NCBI GenBank assembly: GCA_947034885.2
Contig: OX344752.2
Location: forward strand, 9,920,001-9,984,000
Source: Thuidium tamariscinum
Lineage: Eukaryota; Streptophyta; Bryopsida; Hypnales; Thuidiaceae
Direction of reading: 5' to 3'
Length of the DNA: 64,000 bases
The notes below the pieces were generated by a model. That model saw nothing but the letters and a program-made list of their open reading frames with translations, had not been told where the DNA came from and did not search any database. Below are positions 1 to 12,699 of this stretch, piece after piece (positions within the stretch are counted from its first letter, which is position 1; each line of letters starts with the position of its first letter). Position numbers and translations under genes: made by a program.

Positions 1-24
1 CAGGCTGAAACTTGGTGCATGCAG

Positions 25-988
25 GGGACATGGAATTTAAGTATCAACCAGACTTGCCGCCTGATAAGCAGATAGTGACCTGCTGTCCTGATATAAGACA
101 GGTAAATTCCATACTATCTTTTCACCGAACGTCATCCACCCATGACTTCATTTTTTTTTATAATTCTAGGCAATTCCCGTTTACGTGCGGATTTCAAAGC
201 GGCTAATTGTATAGGTCAACGTCTTTTATAATCGATGTGCTTTTGGGGTTGCTACAGGTGGATCTTGGACCCGAGGACGAGTTTCTTGTGCTGGCCTGTG
301 ATGGAATATGGTATCTGCTAGAACAAAAATTTTACCTTTCTGTATCAAAATACATATTGCTTATTTCTGGGTCTTCATTCTGCAAAAGTCGACAGTATGA
401 GTCCTATTTGTGGATAAAATCCACTTTATCAGATGAGTTCATTTGGCTTTGTAGGTCTGTCTTTTAAGATTGCATGGGAGAGCTCATCTCCTTACTAGTG
501 CTTTTGTGGTAGAATCTTGGTGTTCACGGTGCTGGTAGTGCAATTGTATGCCAAACGTTGTCTGAAATTCTGTACACTCATTGGTGATAAATTTGTCTGC
601 AGGGATGTCATGACAAGTCAAGAAGTCGTGGACTTCGTTAGTCAGAGATTACCCTCCGTAAGTAATCCCACTTTTGTGATTGTTGTGTGTATCTGTTTGA
701 GTAGCTACAATAGACGCGCAAGTTCCGTCCATTCAATAGCAGTGCACAAATTGTTTCGCTTACGAATGCATTGTGTTTTCTCGAGTGTAGTGTTTTGCAA
801 GTCTAATTTTTGCTTGTGCTTGCTTTCCCTAGGCTAAAAGTTTATCACCCTTATGTGGGGAGATTCTCGATCACTGTCTGTCACCAAGCACCCGCCAGCA
901 AGAAGGGTGTGACAACATGAGCATCATCATTGTCCAACTGAAAAAACTGGGAGGGTCGGGATCTGCTTCCAAAGACTCAAGTTTGTGA
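25..988 (+). CDS. Protein phosphatase 2C, C-terminal exons (5' partial)
   Basis: The last four exons of a plant PP2C are present: 25-101, 258-310, 603-657 and 833-988, all with AG/GT borders and matching phases. Residues read GDMEFK, LPPDKQIVT, VDLGPEDEFLVLACDGIW, DVMTSQEVVDFV, then SLSPLCGEILDHCLSPST and EGCDNMSIIIVQLKK before TGA at 986-988. These are the late PP2C motifs; the Asp in ACDGIW and the Asp in GCDNM are conserved metal-binding positions of the family. PP2Cs are Mg/Mn-dependent Ser/Thr phosphatases that usually reverse kinase signalling. The set resembles the plant group of soluble phosphatases related to animal PPM1G, not the ABA co-receptors, but the subgroup is an inference because the N-terminal half lies outside the window. 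A new exon starting at 25 after GCAG explains the stop seen just upstream in the same frame. The subfamily call is less certain than the family call. Confidence 0.93.
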
Positions 989-1912
989 TGCTCGTTTATG
1001 GTGACCTCTTGAGGACCTGCAAAAGGATTAACTGCTAGTAGGTGCCTGGTGTAAAGTCTTCCTTAGCAAAGTCCAAGTTATAGATAGTTTCAATTTTTCT
1101 TGAGGATTTTTAGCATAAATCCTGTTCTTGGCGAATCGCAATGTGTGTTAGATCTTGGCTTCAGTACCGGCTCCTTTGGTTTAATGCATTACTTTCGAAG
1201 GATTGATCGACCTTGAAAGAGTGTAAACTTTATGTGTATTCTTCATGAGTGAGTTATCAATTTATATTTGTTCATGTTCATGGATTTTGAGCTCGTATAG
1301 GCAGTTTGTCGTTCCTCTTGCAACACGCTCCTTTTCATCTTTTTTAGCTGCGGATATCGATTATAATTGATCAAGATTGTGTTCCAAGAATGGAGGTGAT
1401 TTGGGAAACACGATTTTAAATCTCTAATCGACCCGTTTTTACTTCGAGACTAGTTTCCTTTGCATTTCACTCACAATTGCATTCTCCTTTTTGGAGAGGA
1501 AGAAAAGTAGAGTGAATCTTACGTGTTTTCCGAGGGCCCCTAAAATGCATGGCATATACAGAATAGGTGTAGGTCTCAATTTGGCAAGGATTTGGATAGC
1601 CAGAGGAACATCATCTGATTTCACTTTTGACATCCATCCCTTTCTAACTGGAGAATGGAGAAATCCTTTTTAAGTCCAACTCAAAGACTCCTGTTATTTT
1701 TTCCCTTCAACAAATAAATGTAGTCAATGGAATACATCCTACCATTTGCATCTCTATGAACTTCATTTTCTAATCAATTCAAAGGTTGGAGGTAGAAGAA
1801 AAGAGATGCAAAAGTTTGAAGTTGATTATGAATTCATCCACCTTTGGAAGTTGCATGAATAACAAAATGATAATTTCAATCTTGCAATTGGCATGTTTCA
1901 ATTCCATCTTAA
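989..1912. other. PP2C 3' flank and intergenic DNA
   Basis: The first few hundred bases after the PP2C stop are probably its 3' UTR; base composition is moderate and then falls into AT-rich DNA. Short open frames on both strands near 1440-1670 overlap each other and match no family I recognise. No further gene or repeat is visible before the first TTAA element. Confidence 0.5.
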
Positions 1913-3288
1913 CCCTTCAAGGACTAACACCTTATTTACACCAAAGAAGAGACAAAACTGCCATTTCTATTGCAAAAAGGATAAAGAGCTGAAATTATTA
2001 TTTTTGGACATCCAACCATAGCATCTTACACCTAACTAGCATGAGAATGTGTGGAATAAATTTCAAAATTTTTAATTGCATTGATTGGAAGATATCTACA
2101 TTTAAAGTGAAGAAAACAAGTTTTTTGGTACATTGCAAGATTATATTATTTGACTTTGAACCTACTTGAATTCAATTTTTTTTTCTAAAGAAAAATTTAA
2201 AGCTTTGAATCTTTATGGTAGAAAATTGAGTTGAGAATCTAGGGGAAAAAATTAATAGAAAACTTAATTTTCTTACTCAGAAAAATTATAAAGTAGAAGT
2301 AGGTTTGAAAAAGAAGGAAAATCTAAATCATTGATGTCTCTAGCTAAGATAGAATTAAGACACACTAATCTCAATGGTGAGATTGTTCTAGCAAGCAAAT
2401 AAAACCATGTGGAATTAATTTTTTGGAAACCAAATTATAAAAATTGCATTAAAAAATGAATCCTACAAGTTTATTTTTCGAAAAGATGCTTAGATTGCCT
2501 CAAAAACAAGATTGTCTATAATTTTCACATTGTTTATTCAAATGTTATGAACAAGATATATTCATAAAGACAAACATATAACCTATGGAAAAAAATTTAA
2601 TGGAAAAAATTTTGAATTTTTTTTGAATTTTTTTTTGTTGTCCAATCTCCCCTATTTTGAACTTATTTGGCTATAAGGAAGAGCATCCCATTGTGGTCAA
2701 ATGACCCATGATACACTCCTAATGACTCCATGATGGGTTTTTAAGCTACAATTAATGTCTAACCTAACACCAATGGAGTGATTAGTGACCTCATTAGGAA
2801 CACCCTACTTTTTTTTACTGTAAATCATTTAAAGGAGAGATTTTTTATAGCCTTCCACATTAGAAATTATTGGGACCTCTTGATTAGGTGATTAAGATGA
2901 GCATATTGGATACAATTTTTATTGTTCATGAAGTAGGCTGTAGAGTCTTTTGGGCGGATCATTTCAAAAATTCATAACAAATTCATACTTTGTCTGAATA
3001 ATATATTTTCAATTGCTCTCACTATTCCTTACACTTGTCTTTGTGTGGAAAAAAGTTTGAAAGTTTTTAGCAATGGCATGTAGGTGGACTCCTATTTTGA
3101 CCAAGATAGATTGTTTCACCTTAATTTTTGTTCCAAGGCACCAATTGGAAAATAAATTATATTCCCACAAAGCTAATTAGTTTTTCTATCTTCAAATTTC
3201 TTTTTAAGAAAATCATAAAAGAACTAAGACTATAAGTACTTGTTTGGAAATCCAATTTGTCCCTAAAGAAACAATGGTTGTTTAGGGG
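1913..3288 (+). mobile_element. TTAA family 1 element (copy A), with inner insertion
   Basis: It starts with CCCTTCAAGGAC after TTAA (1909-1912) and ends with GTTTAGGGG before TTAA (3289-3292). Its body matches copies at 3518, 15971 and 50270, including the block with AACTGCCATTTCT near the start and the block ending GTCCC close to the finish. It is about 450 bp longer than the other copies because foreign sequence interrupts it at roughly 2690-3105. No transposase frame is present, so it is non-autonomous. The ends are more diverged than in the other copies, which suggests an older insertion. Confidence 0.7.
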
Positions 3289-3435
3289 TTAAAACTAATA
3301 ATAATATTTTTTTTCTTTCATTCTTATACCTTATTTCTATTATATAACTATTTCTTAAAGAATAGAAAGAAATTTATTAATTTCATTTTATTTTCTAGAT
3401 TCTCAATATGATATTTTAACATAAAGAGATTTTAG

Positions 3436-5299
3436 CCCTCTAAAGGTTTTCAACTATATTTTTTTTTAATCAAAAACACTCTAAAACTACAACTTCTAGC
3501 ACTAATATCAAATTTAACCCCTAAGTTATCAAGGCATTTTCTGGCTCTGAAACCACTAAAAACTGCCATTTCTGCTGCAATCACTCAAGAAACCTAAAAA
3601 AACTTTTTTCTTAGAATCTAACCATAGGATCTTGTACTTCACTTGTCTCAAATTATGTGGTAAGAATTTCATGAAGTTTGACCGTACGGATTGGAAGATA
3701 TTAGCATTTGAAGTTGAAAAAAAAAGTTTTTTTCAACTGCGGCCTGCAATTTCAGGTGACTTTGATGGCCATTTGTGGATTTCTTTTGCACTACACACCA
3801 TAAGGTTAAAAACTTTTATCTTGAACATTTGAGTTGAGAGTTGGGGAAAAAAATTTCAGAATGTCAAAACTAGATTTTCACATATAAAAAAATTGTTAAG
3901 TAGAAGTAGGTCCAAAGTTGAACAAAATACTAAATTGTTAATAACCTTTAGATGGAAGTAAAAAATCATAATCCCAATGGTGGGATTGTTCTTGAAAACA
4001 AACTTAACCTTTTCAAAAAAAAATAATTTGAAAAAAATTGAAAATTGCATTCAAAAATGAATTCTATAAGTTGTTTTTTGAAGAAGATGCTTAGATTGCC
4101 CCAAAAACAAGATTGTCCATAACTTTTTTATTATTAGTCCAAATAGGATGAATCAAAGCTTCAAATGTAGACAAAAACATAATCTTTCAGAAAAAAAATT
4201 GAAAAAAAAAATTTTCATTTTTTTGTGGTTTTTTTTTCTGCCCGCCGAACTGCTTTTTTGACTTCGAATGGCAAAACTTCTGCTCCCAGGCACCGATTGA
4301 AAAAAACATTATACTTTTAGAAAGATGATGTGATTCCCTATCTTCAAAAAAAATTTCAAAAAATCAAGTCAAAATTTCAAGTCACACGAGCCTGCCCAAA
4401 ATCCCAAGTGTCCCCCGAGGGGACTTTGGGACTTTAGGGGTTAAGGAAACAAAACATATTTGGACACATATAACCATAAAATCTTGTAGTAAGCTATTTC
4501 GTGAATATGTGGAATTCTTTTTAGAAATTTCCTCCATATAGATTGAAAGATATTAGCATTTGAATTGATGAAAATCTCTTTTTGGACCTTGCTAAAAACC
4601 TGGGCAGCTGCACTTGAAATAAAAATTTGTATAAAAATTTGGCTAAAATAAAAGTAATTCTTTTGGATTTATTTTTTAAAGGAAGTTGGCTACATGCATG
4701 AAAATTTTCAAATCACTTGGAATTATACAATATATAGGAAAATATTAGTAAGTAGAAAGAATTAGAGAATGATTCAAACACTAAATTGTTAGGAAATTAT
4801 TTATGGAATTGAAAAACGCCAATCCTAATGGTTTAAATGTTTCAATAAAAAATCTACACCATTTAATTTTAATTTTTTTTCATCATAAATATTGAAAATT
4901 GATTAAAATAATGGACTTCAAAGTTCAATTTAATATAGAGATTCCATAACCACCCACAAACTAAAACTCGTCATAAGTTTTGACTCATTGACCAAAATGA
5001 AATGATTCAAAGCTTTCCACATAAACATAAATCTTGAAAACCAATCCAAATTTTTTATTTCTTAAAATAGTGATTTTTTCAAAACTTTTGACTTGCCTAG
5101 GTTACCTAGAGACCAAAGAAAACTACATATCATGCAATAACTTTTTAACCATGTAGCCAAAAGTTATGAAAAATGTTGGACCTTAATACTATTCCTTAGC
5201 TACATATTGTGTGAAAATTTCAAGGAAAAAAAATTATATTTGCAATGAGCTATCAAAAATCAATATGTTGCAAAGAAACACAATTAGGTGCTTTAGGAG
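3436..5299 (+). mobile_element. TTAA family 2 element (copy G), split by a nested copy
   Basis: It begins CCCTCTAAAGGTTTTCAACT and ends GCTTTAGGAG before TTAA (5300-5303). The sequence before 3514 and after 4444 fits one family 2 element, as seen uninterrupted at 13372-14311; the gap between them is exactly a family 1 element flanked by TTAA on both sides. The right part shares the family's characteristic body, for example the stretch with ACTTTTGACTCATTGA. It carries no coding capacity. The left flank reads TTAG rather than TTAA, probably by later mutation. Confidence 0.72.
3518..4440 (+). mobile_element. TTAA family 1 element (copy B), nested in copy G
   Basis: This copy is 923 bp long, bounded by TTAA at 3514-3517 and 4441-4444. 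It opens CCCCTAAGTTATCAAGGC and closes GGGACTTTAGGGG, so the ends form a short inverted repeat. It has the same length as the copy at 15971-16893 and aligns with it throughout, including the GCCCGCCGAA and GGCACCGATTG blocks. It interrupts a family 2 element, so it is younger than its host. It has no open frame of note. Confidence 0.85.
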
Positions 5300-5303
5300 T
5301 TAA

Positions 5304-6995
5304 ATCATAATCAATGGTACTTACAAGAATTCAAAGTTATGAAGATCTTGAAGTAGAAAGTTGCAATGCCAATGATGTCTTGTGAAAATTGGGGTTGAGG
5401 ACTTATAGGAGAAGCATTTACAAAGATTTGAACATGGAATTTTTGCAACTCTTTGTCCCTAGCCACTTGAACCTCCAAACCATAGAGGATGCAATTGCAA
5501 AATGCAGACCATGTCTTGAGATGAGTGGATTTCAAAACCATAGAAAGGAACAAGATAGCACAATGCAACTATTTTGTAATGCATTGGGGGTTGTCACACC
5601 TTCTTTGGTTGATGCCCATTCTGTAAAGAACTATGATGTGGCGACTGAAGGTTCACTTGTTTTGAGTAGAATATTCTTTTTATGCAAAGCGTTCTCCGCC
5701 TCGCCTCTACTCCTCCCGAGGTGGATAACAAGCATGAAGAAGCCTTCACGAGCAAATTTTTTCATCTTGCGCTCTTTGAATTTCACGATAGTTTCACCTC
5801 ATACTCCAATTGTGGTGCGGTTGCCCAGTTTGTTGTCTTCATCATTGGAACTCCTCCTGTCTGATTGGGTCATGCAAGGGTGGAATTAGCCCTATGCTAT
5901 TGGATTATGTGGAGATCAATTCTTTGCATTCAAAATTGATTTATAGAGTATCACACCTCCTCCATCCATCGTCACTTCCAATTGGCTCCTGTATTCCCTC
6001 ACTTACTTTTCATTCTCTTGAGAACCACACTGGGTGAAGAAGGTGTGACTATCCCTATTGTGGAAATGGAAATTCCTGCCACTTTTGATCACATTGTGAC
6101 ATTGTGATGAAATGAGAGTTCTCAACCAAAAATAATGGAAATTCCTGCCACTTTTGATCACATTGTGACATTGTGATGAAATGAGAGTTCTCAACCAAAA
6201 ATAATGGAAATTTCAAAAGGGGTCCACGTGGCAACATCCCATTTGTAGTTAATCTCTTAAAAAGGGGTACAAAAGGCAAAAAATTAGATTGCTAAATTGT
6301 CAAAGAAAAGCATGTGAAAGTGTTTGTTGGAGAAGAAAAGTTTGAAATTTGCATTCCAAAATACATTGCCATGTACTCATTGCAATGCTAATGAGATATG
6401 GGTGGTGCCATTCTAAACCCTAATGAAAACGACATTATCAAGTAAATATCAATGACATTATCACAAAACACAAAGAACATATAGATTCCGATCAAAAAAG
6501 AAGAGAGCTCTATCAAGTAAGTATTAAAGATAAACAACAAGATATTATGTGGATGAAATGTTTCCTCTAACCCTATTTGCTCAATAGTCCTAATCAGGAA
6601 GCACTAAGAGCTTGCTAATGAAACAAATAGAAATAATCAAATTTATAAAACAAAAAATTGATGCCTTTGTTACTTAAGAGCAAGGTCAAATAGAATTACT
6701 AGTAGAAGAAATCCTAAAATCACACAAACTCAATTAATGACGCACACTTGAATGCACTTGAAATCACCCAAATAACAACACAAGACACAAACTTTAGCAA
6801 TGGAAATGGAACTCACAAAATTGAGGAAGCTACAACAACGAAGCTCATGAACACACCCAACCTGTGTTGAACGCATTCAAAGCTCCAAAAATGAAGCTCA
6901 CCAACTAGTATTAAATGCATTTAGACACAAACCTTAAAATCACCTAAGCACAAGCACTAAAATTACACTGGACTACAAGTGAAACCCAAGCGGAA
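5304..6995. other. Intergenic; unassigned open frames near 5.4-6.0 kb
   Basis: A 166-codon frame runs 5389-5889 on the plus strand and overlaps shorter plus-strand frames to about 6037. The translated sequence (for example FLQLFVPSHLNLQTIEDAI) matches no family I know, has no clear domain, and a second frame looks equally protein-like from 5690 on, as in a decayed gene. I do not call a gene. The rest is AT-rich with one tandem duplication listed separately. Confidence 0.35.
6066..6204 (+). repeat. 69-bp tandem duplication
   Basis: Two near-identical 69-bp units (GGAAATTCCTGCCACTTTTG ... CTCAACCAAAAATAAT) follow each other, with the first few bases of a third. Each unit contains the near-palindrome CACATTGTGACATTGTG. 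The two units differ little, so the duplication looks recent. Confidence 0.9.
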
Positions 6996-7268
6996 CATTA
7001 GATGAAATCTGAGGACATTACAGGGCCATTTCGGGTCTGTTCCCGAAACGGCTCCCAATGCCGCTGACTGCTGTCAGGCCGACTTTTATCAAAAAAAGAA
7101 AATTTAATTAAAAAAAAATTTGGGTCCTGAAATATGAAAATAAGTCCAATTTTTTTTTATTACGTGGCAGTGTCTTGACCACGTAGGATTCGAGTTCACA
7201 GGGCAAAAATTGCGTTCCCGCAGTCCGGGAACCCACAGTCTCCTAATGCCCTCAAATTTCATCTAATG
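6996..7268. mobile_element. Small inverted-repeat element (MITE), about 273 bp
   Basis: The ends are inverted copies: CATTAGATGAAATCTGAGGA on the left and, reversed, CATTAGATGAAATTTGAGGG on the right. The interior is GC-richer than the flanks and has paired motifs such as GTTCCCGAAACGG and CACGTAGGATTCGAG. No coding frame. Superfamily not determined because no clear target duplication is visible. Confidence 0.6.
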
Positions 7269-10200
7269 CTTACTCAAATAAAAGGAACACATGCAAGTGC
7301 CAAATCCTATTGGCAATCAAGATCGATGGACTTCATTTTTCCATTAATGATGCTCCATTAGTGGCTTTGAAGAGCCTTCCTTATTTTTGAAGTAAGGTAA
7401 GCCACCCTAATTTTGTCTGCAACCCATTTCCGTCACCCTATATTTGGCTCCATTTCCACCCATGCCACCATCCAAATCTGTTAAAAAATAAGCCAATTCT
7501 ATCTAGAAATATGACAAAACCAATGCATTAATAGCTTATTGGTAAGTACTTAGATGCTTATAGGGACATAAGAAGGTGGTTATGGGTTGTTATGAGGGTG
7601 CTCATGACCCGCCTAGTCTTGGGTACTTTTGTAATTTAAGGTTGCTTACTTCAAAAATTTGCAGAAATTACAATTTTGGTCAAAAAATTATAATTCCACT
7701 TGGATTTGATTTGTGAAACATGTGCACACCTTTGAAAAATATTTGTCCCTTTTAGAACTAGCCCCAAGACAGTTAGATTACAAATCAAGGTAGTAATAGG
7801 TTGGTCTACCTTACAATCAACAACCTATGATTAGGACCATTTGTGGCAATTTCCAAAGTCTGATCAATGGTGCAGAAGGGAGGAGTATATTATTCTTCAT
7901 CAATCCAATGGCTCTAGTCATTTGAGAATTGCGGGGGGGGGGCTTTGTGATAGGAGCTATGACGCCTCTTTTGGTTTCATGGTTTCATTGTAGGTTGTAG
8001 GTTTGTGGGCATTCCCAGTATATATCTTTCTCCTTCACCATTTGTTGAATTTTTTATTTTTTGCCTTTGAGAGACTATATATAACACAAACAATTGAGAA
8101 ATGTGCTAGTTAATGAGGGTTACAAGGTCACTTGAACATCATTTGTTGGCATGAATGAGGTCTTCTCTCTAACAAAAGACCAACCAACATCAATGTCTTC
8201 TAATAATATAGAATTAGTGTACCATTGAATACCTAAGTGAAGTCTTTTACAAGGTGCAAAGATAGTATATGAATGGTGGTGGAGGAAATGGAGTATGTAT
8301 GTGAACACTAGAACAACAATTGGTAAAACATTGCATGCTTATAAAGTAGTGGTGAATACGGACTATAAAATATCATACAAAATATTAAACATTAAAACAA
8401 AGAAGGTTTTGTGTATGAAGCTCAAACTTGGTAATAAAATATTCTATATTTAGCTATTAGTCTATTTGTGCCACATTTTCTTCAAATGATTCCAATGGCT
8501 AGTCTCTGCAAGTCCACTGGTGCTCATATAGCCGAGTACTTTAACAAGGTATCCATTTTGTCAAGCACATCCTATTGATGTCTTTCATCATATCTAAATA
8601 GCCTAAAAAATCTATTTTGCACTCAAATGAGAAGCTAGAAAGTTTTGACAATCTATAGGCATTCTCTTTCTAAAGATAATTGGTTTTTGTGGTCCTTTGC
8701 TACCCAATGAGATAGTAGACTATTGAGCTTCTCAATTGTGTGATTCCATGGTGTTGGTTTTTAATGAAGAGGTGGACTTTTCTTCAATATAGACTAAAGT
8801 AGAGACTATGCCCATAGTTGATGTTTAGAAGCAAATCATGCTTCCATGACAAACATATGCAATTCTTTTGCAACATAAATATTGCAAATGTCTTCCAATT
8901 TTTTTTTGCCTACTCTTTCTCTATCAAGTACTTATCAAAATCTTGCTAGTATATGTGGAATTCTCCAACTAAGTACACCTCTTTAAATATAGCAATGTCC
9001 TTGTCAAGAATGAATGAATTGTCACAGACTTTTAGAGCCCATATGATTTCTTTTGTCACTAGTGGTAGATTTTGAACAATAATATTTATAATTTTAGAAG
9101 GTGTAGAATAAGTTGTTACATTAAAGAAACTTTAAAAAAAGGAAAACAATTTACTTACAAGGGATAGAAGATTGCAAAGAATAGATATGAAAAAGGCATA
9201 ACTCTAGCGTGTGGTTGATGCAATATTGATTGAAAACTTGCCTTTTAGAATACCTTAACAAGGCCCACGACCAAAACTCAATGACAATCACCTAGGTGTA
9301 GAAGAGCCTAATGCAATTGGGTGAGTTTGTATGACTAGGGATGCAAGTCACTAAGAACTTGAGTGTGACAACTATGTCATTATATTTTCTTGTAGCCTAT
9401 TTATTACACATATATCTTCTTTTCTTGATCCAATATCTTGTGATGTTCTTAACTATGACTATACAAGAAGCATCATTTTTTGAAATTGCCACATGCATCT
9501 TTTCTTAGTGAGGGCACCTTACTATTTTTTTATTGCTCATGTACTATGATTTTACATAAAGTGATGTTGTTTCCAACTATATGTTAAGAGTATCAAGACT
9601 CCATTAGAAGAAGAAGAATAGGAGAACCGAAATCTTACATTAATTTTATCTTGGATTTTTATTATTTTTTCTTCAAAGGGTAGGGATTATTTGAAGATGA
9701 GAGCTTGACTATCCATTGTCAAAATGCTCATGAATTGTGCTCAAAGTAAAAAATTTGACTTCATTTTAGCATAATAGAATAATTTTTTTCAAAAACTTTG
9801 AATTAAAAATATTAGAGATTCATCATAAGGTATATGTTTAACAAAATTTTTGAGGCTTTAAGGCTCCAACTTAAAGTACAACCTTTACATTTTTTGGCTA
9901 TTTTCAAGATGTTTTGAGTGTTGATTTTGTAAGTTATAAGGTGTTGAAGCTCAAATTAATATGATTCATTTTTGGGCAAAATTAATGATAGGATCTTGTA
10001 GAAATTCAAGTCCTTATCATCTCTACAAATTTTGATTTCAATCCAAATTACAAATTGCAAGATTATAACATAAAAGTGAAGGCTGCTTCAAAGAAATCAA
10101 CATTTTGGCATAACTAAAATTGTATTTTCATTGGCTCCAAAGGTCACATTATATTTTAGAAAATTGTCATCCTATGTTCAATTTTCAAGGCAATTGAAGT

Positions 10201-10739
10201 CTTTAAGTATGGAAACAAGTTTTATATTTTTAGAACCAAAAAGGAATGAAAAAATGGACTTGTTGTAAAGATTGTTTTATTGTCAAATATCAAAAACTAT
10301 TAGATTAATGGAATATTTGTTACAAATCTAAAGCAAAAATTTAAGATAAAATATAGTCAAATGAAAGAATACAAGGAATAACACATTAAGGGAAAAAAAA
10401 TTGAAAAAAGATTGAAATTTGAATGCAAGATTTGTATTCTAATGGTTGTCACTAAAAATAGACTAATATGAGGTAAGAAAACCAAATGCCTCTACCTCAT
10501 TGGCCAAAGTACTCTATCCAATGATTCTTTGACTCTTCACCCCAAAACCACCTATGCTTTGGAAATTTTTATGAATTCAATTTTTAAGACTTCTTTTAAA
10601 TCTAAATACACCACTTTACAACTAACTTTATGCTCTTGGGAATGAGCCCAAGTTCAAGTGATTTTTTACATTACTAAGTCTAGAGAAAAGCTTTTCCAAA
10701 TAAACAAATTGATCCATTTTGGATTGTTGAAAAATTTTA
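7269..10739. other. AT-rich intergenic DNA
   Basis: About 3.5 kb without a supported gene. Open frames are short and scattered (one of 62 codons on the minus strand at 8120-8308). A run of nine G lies near 7932-7940. I see no inverted-repeat ends, tandem array or recognisable protein motif here. Confidence 0.5.
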
Positions 10740-11240
10740 AGGTTAAAGATAGAATTCAAAAGTAGATTTGAAGGGACATTATTTTTAGATAGTTTCAAAC
10801 ACCTTCTCTAAATTTTGTCCAAAACTCTTCATTGGGGGCTATAGACTTCAAATGAATTTTTTGAAATAAAACTCATCTTGATTTCCTAGAATTTTTTAAA
10901 ATTCAATGTCTTTGAAAAAAGATATTCTATTATGCCTAAATGAGGTTTGAAATTTTACTTTGAGTGCAATTCTTTTGATTTGACTTGACTATGAGTAATT
11001 GAGCTCCTATCAACCTTAATTCACATATCCCACATGAATTGTTATACCACTACCCCACTTATATAAAGAGTTTTTCTTCTCATCTTCAAGCATACCAAAT
11101 TAAGTGGCTTTAGGTTATAGCTAGTTGCCAAAATCATAAGGGTTTACGAAACAATTTGGCTTCTAATTTGATTAATAATCTCAAATGGACTTGTTATTAG
11201 AAAATGGTGCCTTTTTTGCACCTTCACTATTATAGCCTAC
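10740..11240 (+). repeat. Diverged copy of the 21.7/28 kb foldback arm
   Basis: This stretch shares blocks with the right arm of the foldback element near 27.9-28.3 kb, in the same orientation: TTTCAAACACC(T/C)TCTCTAAA, then AATTCACATATCCCACATG, CCACTA(C/T)CCCACT and ATATAAAGAG. Similarity is clearly lower than between the two arms themselves, so it is an older relative. Its limits are approximate. Confidence 0.55.
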
Positions 11241-12690
11241 TACCTTCACACAATGTGCCCAAAAGTGGCATACCACCCTCAGCCAATTGATTAGCCCCTC
11301 CTTCTCTCAAAATTTTTTTAGGAGATTGATTGTTTTAAAAAAAATTACTTAACTTCAACATCACCGTTGATTTCTCAAAAAACGAGGATCCGTTGATCTT
11401 GTGAGATTTAATCTAAGCCATTCAAATTTGGATGCGGATATAGTATGATATACAAAATACATAGTGAATACTAAATTTGTATACGGATATAGATCAATAT
11501 AAATATGGTATAGATATGGTACAGAATATAAATACAATACAAAATGTAAATATGGATATAGGATACGGGATACATTATCCCATATTGTTTGTCAATGAAG
11601 TTGCTTATTGAAAATTCCAAGAAGGAGAGGGGGGAGGGGATTAAAAAACTTAATATCTTAGAATTTAAATTTAAATTTAAATTGGTAGTTATTGCCACTT
11701 TGGGGTACATTGTTCACACAATGTATCCAAAAGTGGCAGTAACTGCCAATTGTTGGATGTTGTGAAGTCCCAATTAGTGTAATTCAGTAGGTCTAGGTAT
11801 AATATGAAAATCCCTAAGGTCATCACTACCTTGGAGCCCTTTGAAGGCTTGATTTTTTTGTAATGCATAGTAAATACAATCATCAATCATTGAAAAAAAC
11901 AGTGTTTAGTACTACCAAAAACCAAATAGACCTATAAAGCAAACCACAAACTGGATGGCTAGTCACCGGTCCATCCTTGAAAAGATAGCCTTTTGACTAT
12001 GATTGTCAATTGGTGGATGGTCCATCTACCAAACAAAAAATTTACCTTTTTAGTAGAAGAAACGTTTTGTGGACATAGCAAATAAAAAAGTTGTCTATTT
12101 GATGGACATTGTATCCAATCAATGAACAATCCATCCAGTAGATGGACCTCCTATCCAATAGATGTAAATCTACTGACTAGATGGATTGGAAGATAGAAAT
12201 AATTCGATTCATCACCCTTTCTATCCTATGGTAAACCAAATTTAATTTTAAAAATATAAGTTTTAATTTTTGGAAATCATTGACATTCAATTGTGATCTT
12301 GATTCACTAGGATGCGTTCCAATATATGGTAAGGGACATCTTGATGGGAAAATCCATCATTACATTGAGATGAATAGCCTACACAATCATGTGCGCTTGA
12401 CTTCAAGCTTTTGCAATACTTCGCTTTGCAGCGTGATTTCAGGCTTTGCGATACTTCGCCAAACTCCAGTATACCTCATCGTTGAAGATTACACATGGTG
12501 AAATGAGGCATGCTAAATAGAAAATAGTTTTGATATACATCTCAACTTCTTCGGATTGAAAGCATTGCACATATGTGACCCTTGCTTTTGTATGCTATCA
12601 AATTCTTGCCTTCAAGTGCCTGATTTCTCTTTACTTTTGCATGTTCCTCAGACCCTCACATTCATGCAACCTCATGATCATTGATCCTTC
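11241..12690. other. Intergenic with short inverted motifs
   Basis: The motif CACACAATGTGCCCAAAAGTGGCA near 11250 recurs near 11700-11745 in both orientations around a small palindrome, which may mark ends of an unrecognised element. Between them lies a TATA/ATAC-rich stretch (11430-11580). From about 12000 to 12190 short motifs such as GATGGAC and CCATC repeat irregularly. No gene is supported. Confidence 0.35.
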
Positions 12691-12699
12691 ACCTATGAA

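Noticed and set aside
5389-5889. 166-codon open frame on the plus strand
   Set aside because: No recognisable domain, and the protein-like signal moves between frames. It is kept as a note, not a gene.
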